From: Pseudarthrobacter defluvii
GTDB lineage: Bacteria; Actinomycetota; Actinomycetes; Actinomycetales; Micrococcaceae
Assembly (NCBI RefSeq): GCF_030323865.1
Contig: NZ_CP066362.1
Coordinates: 2,728,001 to 2,792,000 of the forward strand
Length of the DNA stretch: 64,000 nt
Direction: 5' to 3'
Position numbers and translations under genes: made by a program. This document shows positions 1 through 9,025 of this stretch, piece by piece. Below the pieces are notes generated by a model, which had not been told where the DNA came from, did no database searches, and saw only the letters and a program-made list of their open reading frames with translations. Positions within the stretch are counted from its first letter, which is position 1; every line of letters begins with the position of its first letter.

Positions 1-199
1 CCCTGTCCGCCATGGTGGCGGTCTTTCCCGAGCCCGCTCCCGCGATCACCAAGCGGGGTGCCAAGGGCGAGGAGATGATGGCGGATTGCTCGGGTGTAGG
101 GGTGTTCTTTTCGCCGAGGAGCACGGAAAGTTCTTCCGGACTGAAGCGTACGGGCGGTGTAACCTGCGCCGCAGGCAGCGTGGAGAGTGCCTCGCTCAT
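1..199 (-). CDS. AdnB-type UvrD-family helicase-nuclease subunit, N-terminal part (runs off window)
   Basis: The reading frame starts at an ATG (complement of 197-199) that overlaps the TGA of the upstream helicase gene in an ATGA arrangement. It stays open to the window edge, giving 66 codons. The visible protein has a short leader, a Q-motif-like 'TPEQSAII' segment and the Walker A box GAGSGKT, so it is the start of a superfamily 1 UvrD/Rep-type ATPase. Its position directly behind an AdnA-like gene, with coupled translation, matches the actinobacterial adnA-adnB pair. AdnAB is a dimeric motor-nuclease that resects double-strand breaks. The AdnB name rests on position and on this short N-terminus; the diagnostic C-terminal nuclease lies outside the window. 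Confidence 0.8.
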   Translation of the reverse strand, partial: MSEALSTLPAAQVTPPVRFSPEELSVLLGEKNTPTPEQSAIISSPLAPRLVIAGAGSGKTATMADR

Positions 200-3100
200 T
201 CGGTCACCTGCCTTCCGCGCACGCATAAGGGGCATACCTCGGGGAGCCGGCAACCATGGCCGCCATGGCTGCCTTTTGAGGGGTCGTGCCGGGCAATAAA
301 CTCGCTGCCGCCCATCACGGCGGCGGCGTTCTTGACCATGTCCAATGCCCAGTTCTCCTGCGGGTCGAGAGGTTCCTGCTGCTGGATGGCGGGACTCTTG
401 GCGGTGGTCCCCAGCTGCGCCAGCACCGCCCCGCCGGGCTGGCCGGACCCCGGGGACCCGGTCTCGAAGCCACCGGCCAATACTGCGGCCTGGTAGGCAC
501 CAAGCTGCGGATGGCGGGACAACTCGCCCTTGCCCGGCTGCCGCTTCCCGGTCTTGAGGTCCACCACCACCAGGCGGCCTTCGCCGTCGATCTCCAGCCT
601 GTCCACTTGCCCGCGCAGGACCGCCTCCCGCGGCGCTGCCTCATCCACCGCCACCTCGCCAAGGGCCACTTCGAAGTCCTGTTCCACGCCCAGCAGGCTG
701 CGGCCTTCGCTCCTCATGGACAGCACGTATTGCGCCAGCTTCCGCACCATGGCCTCGGCACGCTGGAAGTCCAGCCTTCCTTCCCAGTTGTCCTTCATGC
801 CCAGTGCCGGCCACCGGCGGACCAGTTCAGCGACGTACTCAGATCCGGACGCGTCCGGTATGTCCTGGGCGATCGCGTGGACCAGGGTCCCGAGGCTCCG
901 GGCAAAATCTGTTGCCGGTTCCCCTCCTGCTGCCTGCACGAACCAGTCCAACGGCGACTTTTGCACCGTCTCCACCTTCGAGGGGGACACGGAAACCGTT
1001 CCGCCCGGGGGAACAACCGCGCCGGAGGATGTCAGGGGCGCCAGCCCCCACCAGCTGTCGGGGTGCGCTCCCGCAATAGCGGGCTGCGCTGCAGCCAAGT
1101 GCGCCAGTACCCTGGCTGCTTCCTGCGCCTGCCCCGAGTCACCATCCAGCTGGGCATACTGCCGGAGTTCAGCGACCAACGCGCGCAGCGTCATCGGCCG
1201 TTCCACCTGGGTGAAAGCCCTGCCCTCCTGGCCCGGCCTCAAGGGCGCAACGAAGTCCAGGAAGGACGACGGCTGGTCGTCTTCCGAAGACACTGCCGTA
1301 CACACCAGCACTTCCCGTGCCCGGGAGACCGCCGTGGAGAAGCTTCGGAGTTCGTCGTAACGGATGTCGCGCAACCGGCTCAAGGGGTCGCGCTGGAGGG
1401 CATAGGCGGGACCATGCTCCACAGCGTCCGCGTACAGCGTGCTTCCGAGAAGCTCGCCTCGGAGCCTCGTGTTGGGCCATACGCCCTCCTGCAGTCCGGC
1501 GATGATCACCACCGGCCATTCCCTGCCTGCAGCACTAGCAGGGGTCATCAGCTCAACGGCGTCATCGAGCTGGGCGCGGGCGGCAAGGGTGTCCATGGGA
1601 AGCTCCTGGTTCAGGAGGTATTCGAGGAACTGTTCAGGGCCGGCGCCGGGCATCTGGTCCACATAGCGCTCCGCCGTGTGGAAGAGCGCCATCATCGCGT
1701 CGAGGTCGCGGTCAGCGCGGGCCCCGTGGGGTCCGCCCTCCAATGCCGCTGCCGTCCAGGCCGACGAGAGCCCGGTGGAGTCCCACAGTGCCCACAGCAC
1801 CGTCTCCGCGTTGGCTCCGGGCAGGGCTGCAGCCTCCCTCCCGGCGTGGATCATTCGCGCAGTGCGGCGGGCGGCGCGGCCCTCAATACCCAACGCACCC
1901 AGCGCACCGGGTTCGAGCAGGGCTTCGACCAGGAGGGCATCACTGGCGCGTCCCCCACCGCCCAGGAGTTCCTCCCGCCGCAGCGACTGGCGCAGCCTGC
2001 GCAGCTCGATGGAGGTGGCCCCGCCGATGCGGGAGGTCAGCAATGAAACCGCAGCTTCCGGTGTCAACAGCGCAGGGTCCAGGGCGATGGCGAAAGCATC
2101 CAGGAGTGGACGCACCGCCACCTCGTCCCGGACCGCGGACTCAGCCACTGGTACGCGTACGGGAATGCCCTGCCCGGAAAGGTACCGCTGCAGCTCGCTG
2201 ACCTGGCCGCCGTTGCGCACGATGACGGCAATGTCAGCAAGGTCGCGGTTGAGGTTGATGTGCTGGTCCAGGATCCGCTGCGCAACGTACCGCAGCTCAT
2301 GCACGGGAGTGGGAACCAAGTGGGCCTCCACCCCGCCCGTCACCGGTTGGTGTGCAGGCTGTACGGGATGTTCGGGCTTTCCGGGCCATGAGGGTTGCTC
2401 AAGGCGGCGGGCCAGCTGCCCGCCCGCGCGCTGGGAAATGCGGCCTGCGACGTTCAACCAGGCCTGGGCCACGGCAGGTGTGAGGCCGTGGGCGTTCCAG
2501 AGCGGACGCTCGCTGACGGCCCCCGTGGCCGAGAGCAGCCGGGGCAGTTCAGCCACCAGATCGGGCCGGGCTCCCCGGAAGCCCTGGACCACTGTGTCCG
2601 GGGATGAGGTCACGTAGCAGTCCTTGCCGGCGGTGATGTCCGCCAGCAGCTCGAAGATTGCCGGGTTGGCTTCCTGGACATCGTCCACCAGGACAACCTG
2701 CAGCCGGGCGCGTTCCGCAGCGAGGAAATCGGGTGAGTCCTGGAAGATCTGCCGGGCCGCGGTGATGATTCCAGCGGGATCGAAGGCCTCCGGCATCCGC
2801 AGGTCCAGGACGTCCCGGTATTCGGCGTAGAGGGCTGCTGCGGCCTTCCAGTCCGGCCGGTCGCAGTCAACCGCGAGTTGCGCAAGGTCTTCGGCTGTGC
2901 GGCCTGATTCAATGATGCGGTCGAAGAGCTGCCGCACTTCCTGGCGGAAACCGCGGGTTTCCATGGCACCGTGCAGGTCCGCGGGCCAGGGCAATTCCAG
3001 TCCCGGAAGCCGGTGGCCCTCAAGGAGTTCCTTGATGATGAGGTCCTGCTCAGGGCCTGAGAGCAGGCGCGGTGGCCTGGACAGCGGAATAACTCCCTCT

Positions 3101-3561
3101 GCCTTGGCACGTCGGATCAGGTCGAATGCATAGGAAGCCCATGTCCTGGCCGGTGTGGTGCTGAGGCTCCTGTCCAGCCGGGCGGTGAAACGGTCCCGCA
3201 GGAAATCCGCTGCAAGGCGGGTGGGCGCAAGGATCAGCATGCGTTCGGGGTCGACGCCGTCACGCAAGACCCGCTGGACCGCGGCCTCGACGAGGACGGT
3301 GGTCTTTCCCGTGCCCGGAGCGCCCGGCACCAGGACGGGCCCCGAGCCCTGGACGACGTCAACCGCCGCCTGCTGGTCCGGTGTGAGCCGGGGCGCGTCC
3401 GCGTGCGCCCGCCGTGGCGGGAGCAGCCGAAGGGCGGGGGTCTCCGGCAGGGCTCCGCTGGATGCGGAGTCCCCTGTGCCCGGTAGAGCGGGCTCCTGGC
3501 CAATCCCAGGCTCTTGCCGTTGGGGGTCCCAAGGGCCGGTCAAAGGAATCGTTACGGTCAC
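196..3561 (-). CDS. adnA: AdnA-like ATP-dependent helicase with C-terminal PD-(D/E)XK nuclease
   Basis: This 1121-residue SF1 helicase has Walker A GAPGTGKT (about residues 80-87), a DDVQE Walker B motif (293-297) and a C-terminal RecB/AddB-like nuclease. The nuclease core reads G-Q-V-D-R, then a hydrophobic strand and V-V-D-L-K-T-G-K at about residues 1000-1025. Three cysteines close the protein (C1104, C1110, C1113), as in iron-sulfur AddB-type nucleases. The expected fourth cysteine before the nuclease (family pattern CPLxWF) is Ser here (KSPLDWF). The GTG start overlaps the stop of the upstream alkyltransferase-like gene (GTGA), and its own stop overlaps the start of the AdnB candidate (ATGA), so all three are probably cotranslated. 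Likely role: DNA end resection in double-strand break repair. AdnA identity is inferred from domain order and neighbour. Confidence 0.85.
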   Translation of the reverse strand: MTVTIPLTGPWDPQRQEPGIGQEPALPGTGDSASSGALPETPALRLLPPRRAHADAPRLTPDQQAAVDVVQGSGPVLVPGAPGTGKTTVLVEAAVQRVLRDGVDPERMLILAPTRLAADFLRDRFTARLDRSLSTTPARTWASYAFDLIRRAKAEGVIPLSRPPRLLSGPEQDLIIKELLEGHRLPGLELPWPADLHGAMETRGFRQEVRQLFDRIIESGRTAEDLAQLAVDCDRPDWKAAAALYAEYRDVLDLRMPEAFDPAGIITAARQIFQDSPDFLAAERARLQVVLVDDVQEANPAIFELLADITAGKDCYVTSSPDTVVQGFRGARPDLVAELPRLLSATGAVSERPLWNAHGLTPAVAQAWLNVAGRISQRAGGQLARRLEQPSWPGKPEHPVQPAHQPVTGGVEAHLVPTPVHELRYVAQRILDQHINLNRDLADIAVIVRNGGQVSELQRYLSGQGIPVRVPVAESAVRDEVAVRPLLDAFAIALDPALLTPEAAVSLLTSRIGGATSIELRRLRQSLRREELLGGGGRASDALLVEALLEPGALGALGIEGRAARRTARMIHAGREAAALPGANAETVLWALWDSTGLSSAWTAAALEGGPHGARADRDLDAMMALFHTAERYVDQMPGAGPEQFLEYLLNQELPMDTLAARAQLDDAVELMTPASAAGREWPVVIIAGLQEGVWPNTRLRGELLGSTLYADAVEHGPAYALQRDPLSRLRDIRYDELRSFSTAVSRAREVLVCTAVSSEDDQPSSFLDFVAPLRPGQEGRAFTQVERPMTLRALVAELRQYAQLDGDSGQAQEAARVLAHLAAAQPAIAGAHPDSWWGLAPLTSSGAVVPPGGTVSVSPSKVETVQKSPLDWFVQAAGGEPATDFARSLGTLVHAIAQDIPDASGSEYVAELVRRWPALGMKDNWEGRLDFQRAEAMVRKLAQYVLSMRSEGRSLLGVEQDFEVALGEVAVDEAAPREAVLRGQVDRLEIDGEGRLVVVDLKTGKRQPGKGELSRHPQLGAYQAAVLAGGFETGSPGSGQPGGAVLAQLGTTAKSPAIQQQEPLDPQENWALDMVKNAAAVMGGSEFIARHDPSKGSHGGHGCRLPEVCPLCVRGRQVTE

Positions 3562-3974
3562 AAACTCATTCCATCATCAGCCACCGACAATTCATGGAGG
3601 CGGCGCTCCAGGTCCTCGGCAACGGCATCGATACTGTCAAAATCACTGTCTGTCGGCGCCCAGCGCGCGGTCCCCAGATCCACCCGCCACCGCCCCTCCC
3701 CGGTGCGCAAGTAGGAACTGTAGGCCCCCAGAAGCGGGGTTCCTTCCTCAAGGTAAAGGAGCAGAGCCTCGGCTTCATGGCCCTCCGGTGCATGGCCGCT
3801 GGCTTTCAGGACGCGCCACCAGGGAACACCTCCGCCATGGTGGCTCATGACGTAACCCACCTGGCGGGGACCTCCTGACCCCAGGAGCTCGGAGACGTCC
3901 CCGTACGAGACCGCGGACCCTGCAGGCACCAGCCTGACGACGGCCAGGACCGCTTGGACGTACTCATTCCGCAT
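3558..3974 (-). CDS. Alkyltransferase-like protein (ATL, MGMT fold without the acceptor cysteine)
   Basis: This 138-residue protein has the MGMT DNA-binding fold: VPAGSAVSYGDVSELLG, then GGPRQVGYVMSHHGG, then the active-site region. Where methyltransferases have PCHR it reads PWWR (residues 51-54), with Trp52 in place of the alkyl-accepting Cys. It therefore should not transfer alkyl groups. Known ATL proteins bind O6-alkylguanine lesions, flip the base and flag it for nucleotide excision repair. The gene is first in a coupled unit with the AdnAB-like genes. No Shine-Dalgarno is visible; a TACATT hexamer lies 6 nt before the ATG, suggesting a leaderless mRNA. Confidence 0.9.
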   Translation of the reverse strand: MRNEYVQAVLAVVRLVPAGSAVSYGDVSELLGSGGPRQVGYVMSHHGGGVPWWRVLKASGHAPEGHEAEALLLYLEEGTPLLGAYSSYLRTGEGRWRVDLGTARWAPTDSDFDSIDAVAEDLERRLHELSVADDGMSL

Positions 3975-3980
3975 TGATCC

Positions 3981-3986
3981 AATGTA
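3981..3986 (-). promoter_or_regulatory. Candidate -10 hexamer for the ATL-adnAB unit (leaderless)
   Basis: On the minus strand TACATT ends 6 nt before the ATG at 3974, with no purine-rich ribosome site between. The same arrangement recurs before other first genes in this window. Inferred, no experimental support. Confidence 0.45.
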
Positions 3987-4025
3987 GCCGCAGTGGCGCT
4001 CCCGGGAATTGTCGGCGGGTCCCCT

Positions 4026-4031
4026 TAGCGT
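4026..4031 (+). promoter_or_regulatory. Candidate -10 hexamer for the exonuclease gene (leaderless)
   Basis: TAGCGT ends 6 nt before the ATG at 4038. The same hexamer and spacing occur before galE at 51428-51433. Confidence 0.45.
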
Positions 4032-4037
4032 TGAAGC

Positions 4038-4748
4038 ATGAGTTCCTGGAACACGCTCCCCCGCGCAGCCTTCGATCTTGAGACCACCGGCCGCAATTCA
4101 AGGGCGGCACGAATCGTCACGGCATCCATCACCGTGGTGGATCACGAAGGCAAGGTCATTACCGAGCACGAGTGGCTGGCCGATCCGGGCGTTGAAATTC
4201 CCACCGAGGCAAGCGACGTCCACGGCATCACCACGGAGCAGGCAAGGCGGGACGGGCGGCCCGCGCACGAGGTCACGCGGGAAGTGGCGGGCGTCCTCCA
4301 GGAGCTCTTTGATTCCGGAACCCCGGTGATCGCCTTCAACGCCAGCTATGATTTCACGGTCCTTGCCGCCGAGTCGGCCCGCTACGGGATCCCGCAGCTC
4401 ACCCGCTTCCCCGTCCTGGACCCGTACATCATGAACAAACAGGTTGACAGGTACCGCAAGGGCAAACGCACACTCACCGCGCTTTGCGAGGAGTACGGAG
4501 TGGTCCTGGACAATGCCCACACGTCGGCTGCCGATGCCCTGGCAACCCTCCGCGTCCTTGATGCGATGGCGGGAAAGTTTCCCAAGCTGATGATGCCCGC
4601 CAGCCAGCTGCACCAGCTGCAGGTGGACTGGGCGGTGAGCCAGGCGGCGGACTTCCAGGGGTATCTTCGAAAGACCAAGCCCGCGGCCGTAATCGAGGGA
4701 GACTGGCCCGTACTTCCGCCGCAGGACGCCACGGCTGGAGGCTTCTAG
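4038..4748 (+). CDS. DEDDh-family 3'-5' exonuclease (DnaQ/epsilon-like)
   Basis: This 236-residue protein carries the full DEDDh exonuclease set: D13 and E15 in FDLETTG, the HGIT segment at 62-65, D105 in NASYDF, and H161 with D166 in HTSAADAL. These residues bind the two metal ions that hydrolyse single-stranded DNA or RNA from the 3' end. There is no polymerase-associated or helicase domain, so it is a free-standing proofreading-type or repair exonuclease. It is transcribed divergently from the ATL-adnAB genes, 63 bp apart, which fits a DNA-repair neighbourhood. Its substrate cannot be read from sequence. Confidence 0.88.
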   Translation: MSSWNTLPRAAFDLETTGRNSRAARIVTASITVVDHEGKVITEHEWLADPGVEIPTEASDVHGITTEQARRDGRPAHEVTREVAGVLQELFDSGTPVIAFNASYDFTVLAAESARYGIPQLTRFPVLDPYIMNKQVDRYRKGKRTLTALCEEYGVVLDNAHTSAADALATLRVLDAMAGKFPKLMMPASQLHQLQVDWAVSQAADFQGYLRKTKPAAVIEGDWPVLPPQDATAGGF

Positions 4749-5074
4749 GCCGCCGGGCCTACTCCAAGTGGGAGACATGTCACAGTCACGCCGCGAAGTA
4801 AACGGGCCGCTACCCATCGAGCCTGGTTCGCCTTCATGCGTGCGCACCGCTTCAAATACTGCGCAGAAAACCCATTCTGCGCATAAAATTCGGCATCAGC
4901 AGCAGCGTAGGGCAGTTTTCTTCTGCCCAGGCTCCGGTTCCGCCTTGGTGAGACAATAAAGTTTTGCGGTCACCCCTGCCCCGGACAGCCCAACCCGCGC
5001 CGGGCAGGTGCCAGGCGCCACAGCGCTGCCTTGCGGCCCAGTCGACTTACGACTCACATGAAAGTGACAACCTG
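4749..5074. other. 326-bp non-coding region with two inverted repeats upstream of the ABC importer
   Basis: No convincing gene is present. At 4860-4883 there is a perfect 9-bp inverted repeat (TGCGCAGAA, 6-nt spacer, TTCTGCGCA) followed by an A/T stretch. It could terminate the exonuclease transcript or serve as an operator. A second hairpin, GGGCAG/CTGCCC with a T-rich loop, lies at about 4914-4930. The rest is presumably promoter and leader for the binding-protein gene at 5075. Confidence 0.5.
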
Positions 5075-6025
5075 ATGAAAATCAAAGCGATGAAGTGGCT
5101 CACTACCGCTCCCGTTGCACTTGCCCTCGCGGTGTCCCTCGCAGCCTGCGGCGGCGGATCTTCCCAGCCCAGCGGCACGCCCACGGACGCGCTGAAGGGC
5201 AGTGACCAGCAGACGCTGGACAAGTACACCACTGCCAACGTGACCCCGATCGACAAGATTGACAAGAGCAAGCTCGGCCTCGCCACCGAGGGCACCCTGC
5301 GCGTGGGGACCTTGTCAGACGCCCCGCCGAATATCTTTGTTGATGCGTCCGGCAAGTTCACCGGCTACGACAATGAGCTTCTGCGTGCCATGGCCGACAA
5401 GCTGGGGCTCAAGATCGAGTTCGCCTCCACCAAGTTCCAGGCGCTTCTCAGCCAGGTCAAGAACAAGCAGTTCGACGTCGGCTCCTCCTCGATTTCCACC
5501 ACGGACGCCCGCCGTGAAACGGTTGCCTTCACCAATGGTTACGATTTCGGCTACATGGCTCTGGTCACCAAAGAAAACGCCAAGGTTCAGACGTTCGCCG
5601 AACTGAAGAGCGGCCTTCGCATCGGCGTCGTTAGCGGCAGTGTCCAGGAAGACTACGTCAAGAACACCCTGAACATTGAGCCCGTTTCCTTCCCTGACTA
5701 CAACACCGTCTTTGCCAGCCTGAAGAGTGGGCAGGTGGACGCCTGGGTGGCTCCTTCCCAGCAGGCGACCGGCCAGGTCAAGCCCGGAGACGGCACGAAA
5801 ATCGCCGAGAAGAAGCTCAACACGCAGAACTTCACCGCGTACGCCGTGGCCAAGGACAACCCTGCGCTGCTCGAAGCGCTGAACTCGGCCCTTGACGCCA
5901 TAGTTGCCGATGGCACTTGGTCCAAGCTGACTGCCCAGTGGTACACGGACCGCCCGACGGCTGCCGAGCAGACCCCCGAGGGTTGGAAGCCGGGCAGCAA
6001 GGCCGTCAAGGTCCCAGCGAACTAG
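5075..6025 (+). CDS. Polar amino-acid ABC transporter, substrate-binding lipoprotein
   Basis: This is a 316-residue family 3 (SBP_bac_3) solute-binding protein. The chosen ATG gives a short basic segment, a hydrophobic stretch and a lipobox (VSLAAC), so the mature protein would be lipid-anchored at Cys and begin with a Gly/Ser/Pro linker. The body shows family signatures: 'GTLRVGTLSDAPPN', 'GYDNELLRAMADKLGLKIEF', 'KQFDVGSSSISTT' and the C-terminal 'WSKLTAQWYTDRP'. A longer reading from a TTG at 4964 would bury the signal peptide and is rejected. The gene heads a three-gene importer with permease and ATPase following. The ligand is probably glutamine, glutamate or another polar amino acid but is not determinable here. 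Confidence 0.92.
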   Translation: MKIKAMKWLTTAPVALALAVSLAACGGGSSQPSGTPTDALKGSDQQTLDKYTTANVTPIDKIDKSKLGLATEGTLRVGTLSDAPPNIFVDASGKFTGYDNELLRAMADKLGLKIEFASTKFQALLSQVKNKQFDVGSSSISTTDARRETVAFTNGYDFGYMALVTKENAKVQTFAELKSGLRIGVVSGSVQEDYVKNTLNIEPVSFPDYNTVFASLKSGQVDAWVAPSQQATGQVKPGDGTKIAEKKLNTQNFTAYAVAKDNPALLEALNSALDAIVADGTWSKLTAQWYTDRPTAAEQTPEGWKPGSKAVKVPAN

Positions 6026-6058
6026 ACACCGGCTACCCAGAAAAGATAGCGACGCCAT

Positions 6059-6823
6059 ATGGATTTCCTGACACGACTCGGAGAGACCTTCCTTGACTGG
6101 GAGAAGATCGCCGAGGTTCTGCCAAGCATGTTCACTGTGGGCCTGCCCAATACCCTGGTCCTGGCGATCACCTCGGGACTGATCGGTGCCGTCGTCGGCC
6201 TGGTCCTGGCTCTCATGGGAATCTCACGGAATCCTGTGGCGCGGTGGGCTGCCCGGGTGTACACGGACGTATTTCGTGGACTCCCGGCCGTCCTCACCAT
6301 CCTGGTCATCGGCCTTGGGTTCGGACCAATCTTCCGCGAGATGACTGGCAGCAACAGCCCCTACCCCATGGGAGTTGCAGCTCTGTCGCTCATGGCCGCC
6401 GCGTACACGGGTGAAATCTTCCGTTCCGGCATCCAGAGCGTAGACAAAGGACAGCTTGAGGCATCGCGTGCCCTGGGGTTCGGCTACGGCGCATCCATGC
6501 GGCTTGTAGTGGTTCCCCAGGGTATCCGCCGGGTGCTTCCTGCGCTCATGAACCAGTTCATTGCGCTGATCAAGGATTCCTCGTTGGTCTTCACCTTGGG
6601 CTTGCTGGCCACGGAACGGGAACTGTTCCAGATCGGCCAGGACGCCGCCGCCCGCAGCGGAAACTTGTCCCCGTACGTGGCAGCGGCGATTTTCTACCTC
6701 GCCATGACCATTCCGCTCACCCACCTGGTCAACTACATCGACGCCAGGCTGCGTACCGGGCGGCCCGAAAAGAAAGAACCGGACGACGCCGCAGCCGTCG
6801 TTGGAAAGGGAGCCCAGGCATGA
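6059..6823 (+). CDS. Polar amino-acid ABC transporter permease
   Basis: This 254-residue membrane protein of the HisM/GlnP family has about five hydrophobic segments. The EAA loop reads '[25 protein letters not shown]' in overlapping pieces at about residues 140-165 and contacts the ATPase. '[17 protein letters not shown]' and '[13 protein letters not shown]' are typical of polar amino-acid permeases. It follows the binding protein by 33 bp and its stop overlaps the ATPase start (ATGA). Only one permease gene is present, so the membrane pore is presumably a homodimer. Confidence 0.92.
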   Translation: MDFLTRLGETFLDWEKIAEVLPSMFTVGLPNTLVLAITSGLIGAVVGLVLALMGISRNPVARWAARVYTDVFRGLPAVLTILVIGLGFGPIFREMTGSNSPYPMGVAALSLMAAAYTGEIFRSGIQSVDKGQLEASRALGFGYGASMRLVVVPQGIRRVLPALMNQFIALIKDSSLVFTLGLLATERELFQIGQDAAARSGNLSPYVAAAIFYLAMTIPLTHLVNYIDARLRTGRPEKKEPDDAAAVVGKGAQA

Positions 6824-7557
6824 GCGAATTCGCATCAGGAACGCTGAGCGCCAAGAACATCCACCTTTCCTTCGGCAGAAACCACGTCCTGCGGGGCATT
6901 GACCTGCACGTTCCGCAGGGCACCACCGCATCCGTCATCGGACCGTCGGGCTCGGGCAAGTCCACCCTGCTAAGAGTGATGAACCGGCTGATCGAGCCGG
7001 ACCAGGGCGACATCCTGCTGGATGGCCGTTCCGTGCTGAAGGACAACCCGGACGAACTCCGCCGCCGGATCGGCATGGTGTTCCAGCAGTTCAACCTGTT
7101 CCCGCACAAGACCGTGGAGGAAAACGTCTCCCTGGCCCTGCGGAAACTGCGCAAGCTCTCCAAGGAGCAGGCGCGCAGCGAAGCGTTGGAACAGCTGGAC
7201 CTGGTGGGTCTGAAGCACAAGGCGGATTCGCGCCCGGCCAACCTCTCCGGCGGCCAGCAGCAGCGCGTGGCCATCGCAAGGGCGCTTGCCATGAAGCCCG
7301 AGGTTATGTTCTTCGACGAAGCCACCTCCGCACTGGACCCTGAGCTGGTCAAGGGCGTTCTGGCGTTGATGACGGACCTGGCGAAGGGCGGCATGACCAT
7401 GGTGGTGGTGACCCACGAGATGGGCTTCTCCCGCAACGTTTCGGACTCGGTAACCTTCATGGATGCCGGCGTGGTGGTGGAAACCGGCTCGCCTGAGCAG
7501 CTCTTCACTGAACCCAGGACGGACCGGCTCAAAGGCTTCCTTTCAGACGTCCTGTAG
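6820..7557 (+). CDS. Polar amino-acid ABC transporter, ATP-binding protein
   Basis: This 245-residue GlnQ/HisP-type ATPase has Walker [10 protein letters not shown] (41-49), the Q-loop '[11 protein letters not shown]', signature LSGGQQQR (142-149), Walker B VMFFDEAT (162-169) and the H-loop 'VVVTHEMGF'. The usual DEPT reads DEAT here, a tolerated change. It is the last gene of the importer operon, coupled to the permease by ATGA, and is followed by a strong hairpin terminator at 7577-7607. Confidence 0.94.
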   Translation: MSEFASGTLSAKNIHLSFGRNHVLRGIDLHVPQGTTASVIGPSGSGKSTLLRVMNRLIEPDQGDILLDGRSVLKDNPDELRRRIGMVFQQFNLFPHKTVEENVSLALRKLRKLSKEQARSEALEQLDLVGLKHKADSRPANLSGGQQQRVAIARALAMKPEVMFFDEATSALDPELVKGVLALMTDLAKGGMTMVVVTHEMGFSRNVSDSVTFMDAGVVVETGSPEQLFTEPRTDRLKGFLSDVL

Positions 7558-7576
7558 CACCCGGAACACAAAAAGG

Positions 7577-7607
7577 AATCCCCGCCTGCAGCGTGCAGGC
7601 GGGGATT
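7577..7607. terminator. Bidirectional intrinsic terminator between the importer operon and hemL
   Basis: A perfect 14-bp stem (arms 7577-7590 and 7594-7607) closes a GCG loop. The right arm runs into a T-rich stretch, and the left side is A-rich (AAAAAGG), so it can act on both convergent transcripts. Confidence 0.85.
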
Positions 7608-7659
7608 TCTGTTTCATCTCGCGAGAGGACGACGGCGGGATGAGCCTTTCGGCCCGGGC

Positions 7660-8991
7660 TCAGCCCCGTGCGGCGGCTGCTGCCTTCGCTGCCGCGGGCA
7701 GGGCGTCGTAGATGCGGTTCATGGCGTCGTCGTCGTGGGCGGCCGACAGGAACCAGGCTTCGAAGACCGACGGCGGCAGGTAGACCCCTGATTCCAGCAT
7801 GGAGTGGAAGAACGGCGCATAGCGGAACGCTTCCTGCGCCTGCGCGTCGGCGTAGTTGTGCACGCCGTGGGCCGAGGTCCCGAAGGCCACCGAGAAGAGG
7901 TTCCCGGCAAACTGGATGGAGTGGTCCACACCCGCGGCATCCAGCGCGTTGGACAGCGCCGAGGAAAGCTCCAGCGACCGGACGTCGATGAAGGAGTAGA
8001 CGTCCCGGGTGGCGTTGGTTAGGGTGGCAACGCCGGCCGCCATGGCTACCGGGTTTCCGGACAGGGTTCCTGCCTGGTACACCGGGCCCGTGGGGGCCAG
8101 GTAGTCCATGACGTCGGCACGGCCGCCGAGTGCCGCCGTCGGCATTCCACCGCCGATGACCTTGCCGAAGGTCAGCAGGTCGGGCGTCCAGGGGTCCTCG
8201 GCGTCGGGCGCCCCGCCGGTGAGGCCCCAGTAGCCGGAGTAGCCGGTGCGGAAGCCGGTGAGGACCTCATCGACGATGAGGAGTGCGCCGTGCTCGCGGG
8301 TGATCCGGGAGAGCCCGGCGTTGAACCCCTCGGCTGGGGTGACGACACCCATGTTGGCAGGTGCGGCTTCGGTGATGACGGCTGCGATGTTCTGCCCGTG
8401 GGCGGCGAAGGCTTCCTTGACCGCCGTGAGGTCGTTGTAGGGCAGCACCAGGGTCTCGGCCGCGGTGGCCTCGGTGACGCCCGCGGAGCCGGGAAGGGCC
8501 AGGGTGGCCACGCCGGAGCCCGCGGCGGCCAGGAGGCCGTCCAGGTGGCCGTGGTAGCAGCCGGCAAACTTGATGATGAGGTTGCGGCCGGTGAACCCGC
8601 GGGCCAGACGGACGGCGGTCATGGTGGCCTCGGTGCCGGTGGACACCATGCGGAGGCGTTCGACGGCGGGGACGCGTTCCTTGACGATTTCCGCGAGGTT
8701 GGCCTCGTCAGGGGTGGACGCACCGAAGGACAGGCCGCGGTCGACGGCGGCGTGCACGGCATCCAGGACGGCAGGGTGGGCGTGGCCCAGGAGCGCCGGG
8801 CCCCACGAGCAGACGAGGTCCACGTATTCCTTGCCGTCCGCGTCCGTCAGGTACGGGCCTTTGGCGGAGACCATGAAGCGCGGCGTACCGCCGACGGAAC
8901 CGAAAGCCCGGACCGGGGAGTTGACGCCGCCCGGCATCAACTGGCGGGCGCGGTCGAAGAGTGCCTCATTGCGAGGATTGCTGGAAGTCAT
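7660..8991 (-). CDS. hemL: Glutamate-1-semialdehyde 2,1-aminomutase
   Basis: This 443-residue PLP enzyme converts glutamate-1-semialdehyde to 5-aminolevulinate in the C5 pathway. It shows the family N-terminus '[13 protein letters not shown]', the PLP-phosphate segment '[15 protein letters not shown]', the 'VDEVLTGFR' strand with the cofactor-facing Asp, and the Schiff-base lysine K277 in [11 protein letters not shown]. Length fits the family. A ribosome site (ATAGGAACC) precedes the ATG. It is the last gene of the minus-strand heme cluster, separated by 34 bp from the flavin oxidoreductase gene. Confidence 0.97.
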   Translation of the reverse strand: MTSSNPRNEALFDRARQLMPGGVNSPVRAFGSVGGTPRFMVSAKGPYLTDADGKEYVDLVCSWGPALLGHAHPAVLDAVHAAVDRGLSFGASTPDEANLAEIVKERVPAVERLRMVSTGTEATMTAVRLARGFTGRNLIIKFAGCYHGHLDGLLAAAGSGVATLALPGSAGVTEATAAETLVLPYNDLTAVKEAFAAHGQNIAAVITEAAPANMGVVTPAEGFNAGLSRITREHGALLIVDEVLTGFRTGYSGYWGLTGGAPDAEDPWTPDLLTFGKVIGGGMPTAALGGRADVMDYLAPTGPVYQAGTLSGNPVAMAAGVATLTNATRDVYSFIDVRSLELSSALSNALDAAGVDHSIQFAGNLFSVAFGTSAHGVHNYADAQAQEAFRYAPFFHSMLESGVYLPPSVFEAWFLSAAHDDDAMNRIYDALPAAAKAAAAARG

Positions 8992-9025
8992 GGTTCCTAT
9001 TCTCTCAGTTAGCCGGAAGGCACAG

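Noticed and set aside
286..2046. Long plus-strand open frame (586 codons) and others opposite adnA
   Set aside because: They are antisense to a helicase with clear motifs, show Arg/Pro/Gly-rich composition typical of GC-rich shadow frames, and lack ribosome sites.
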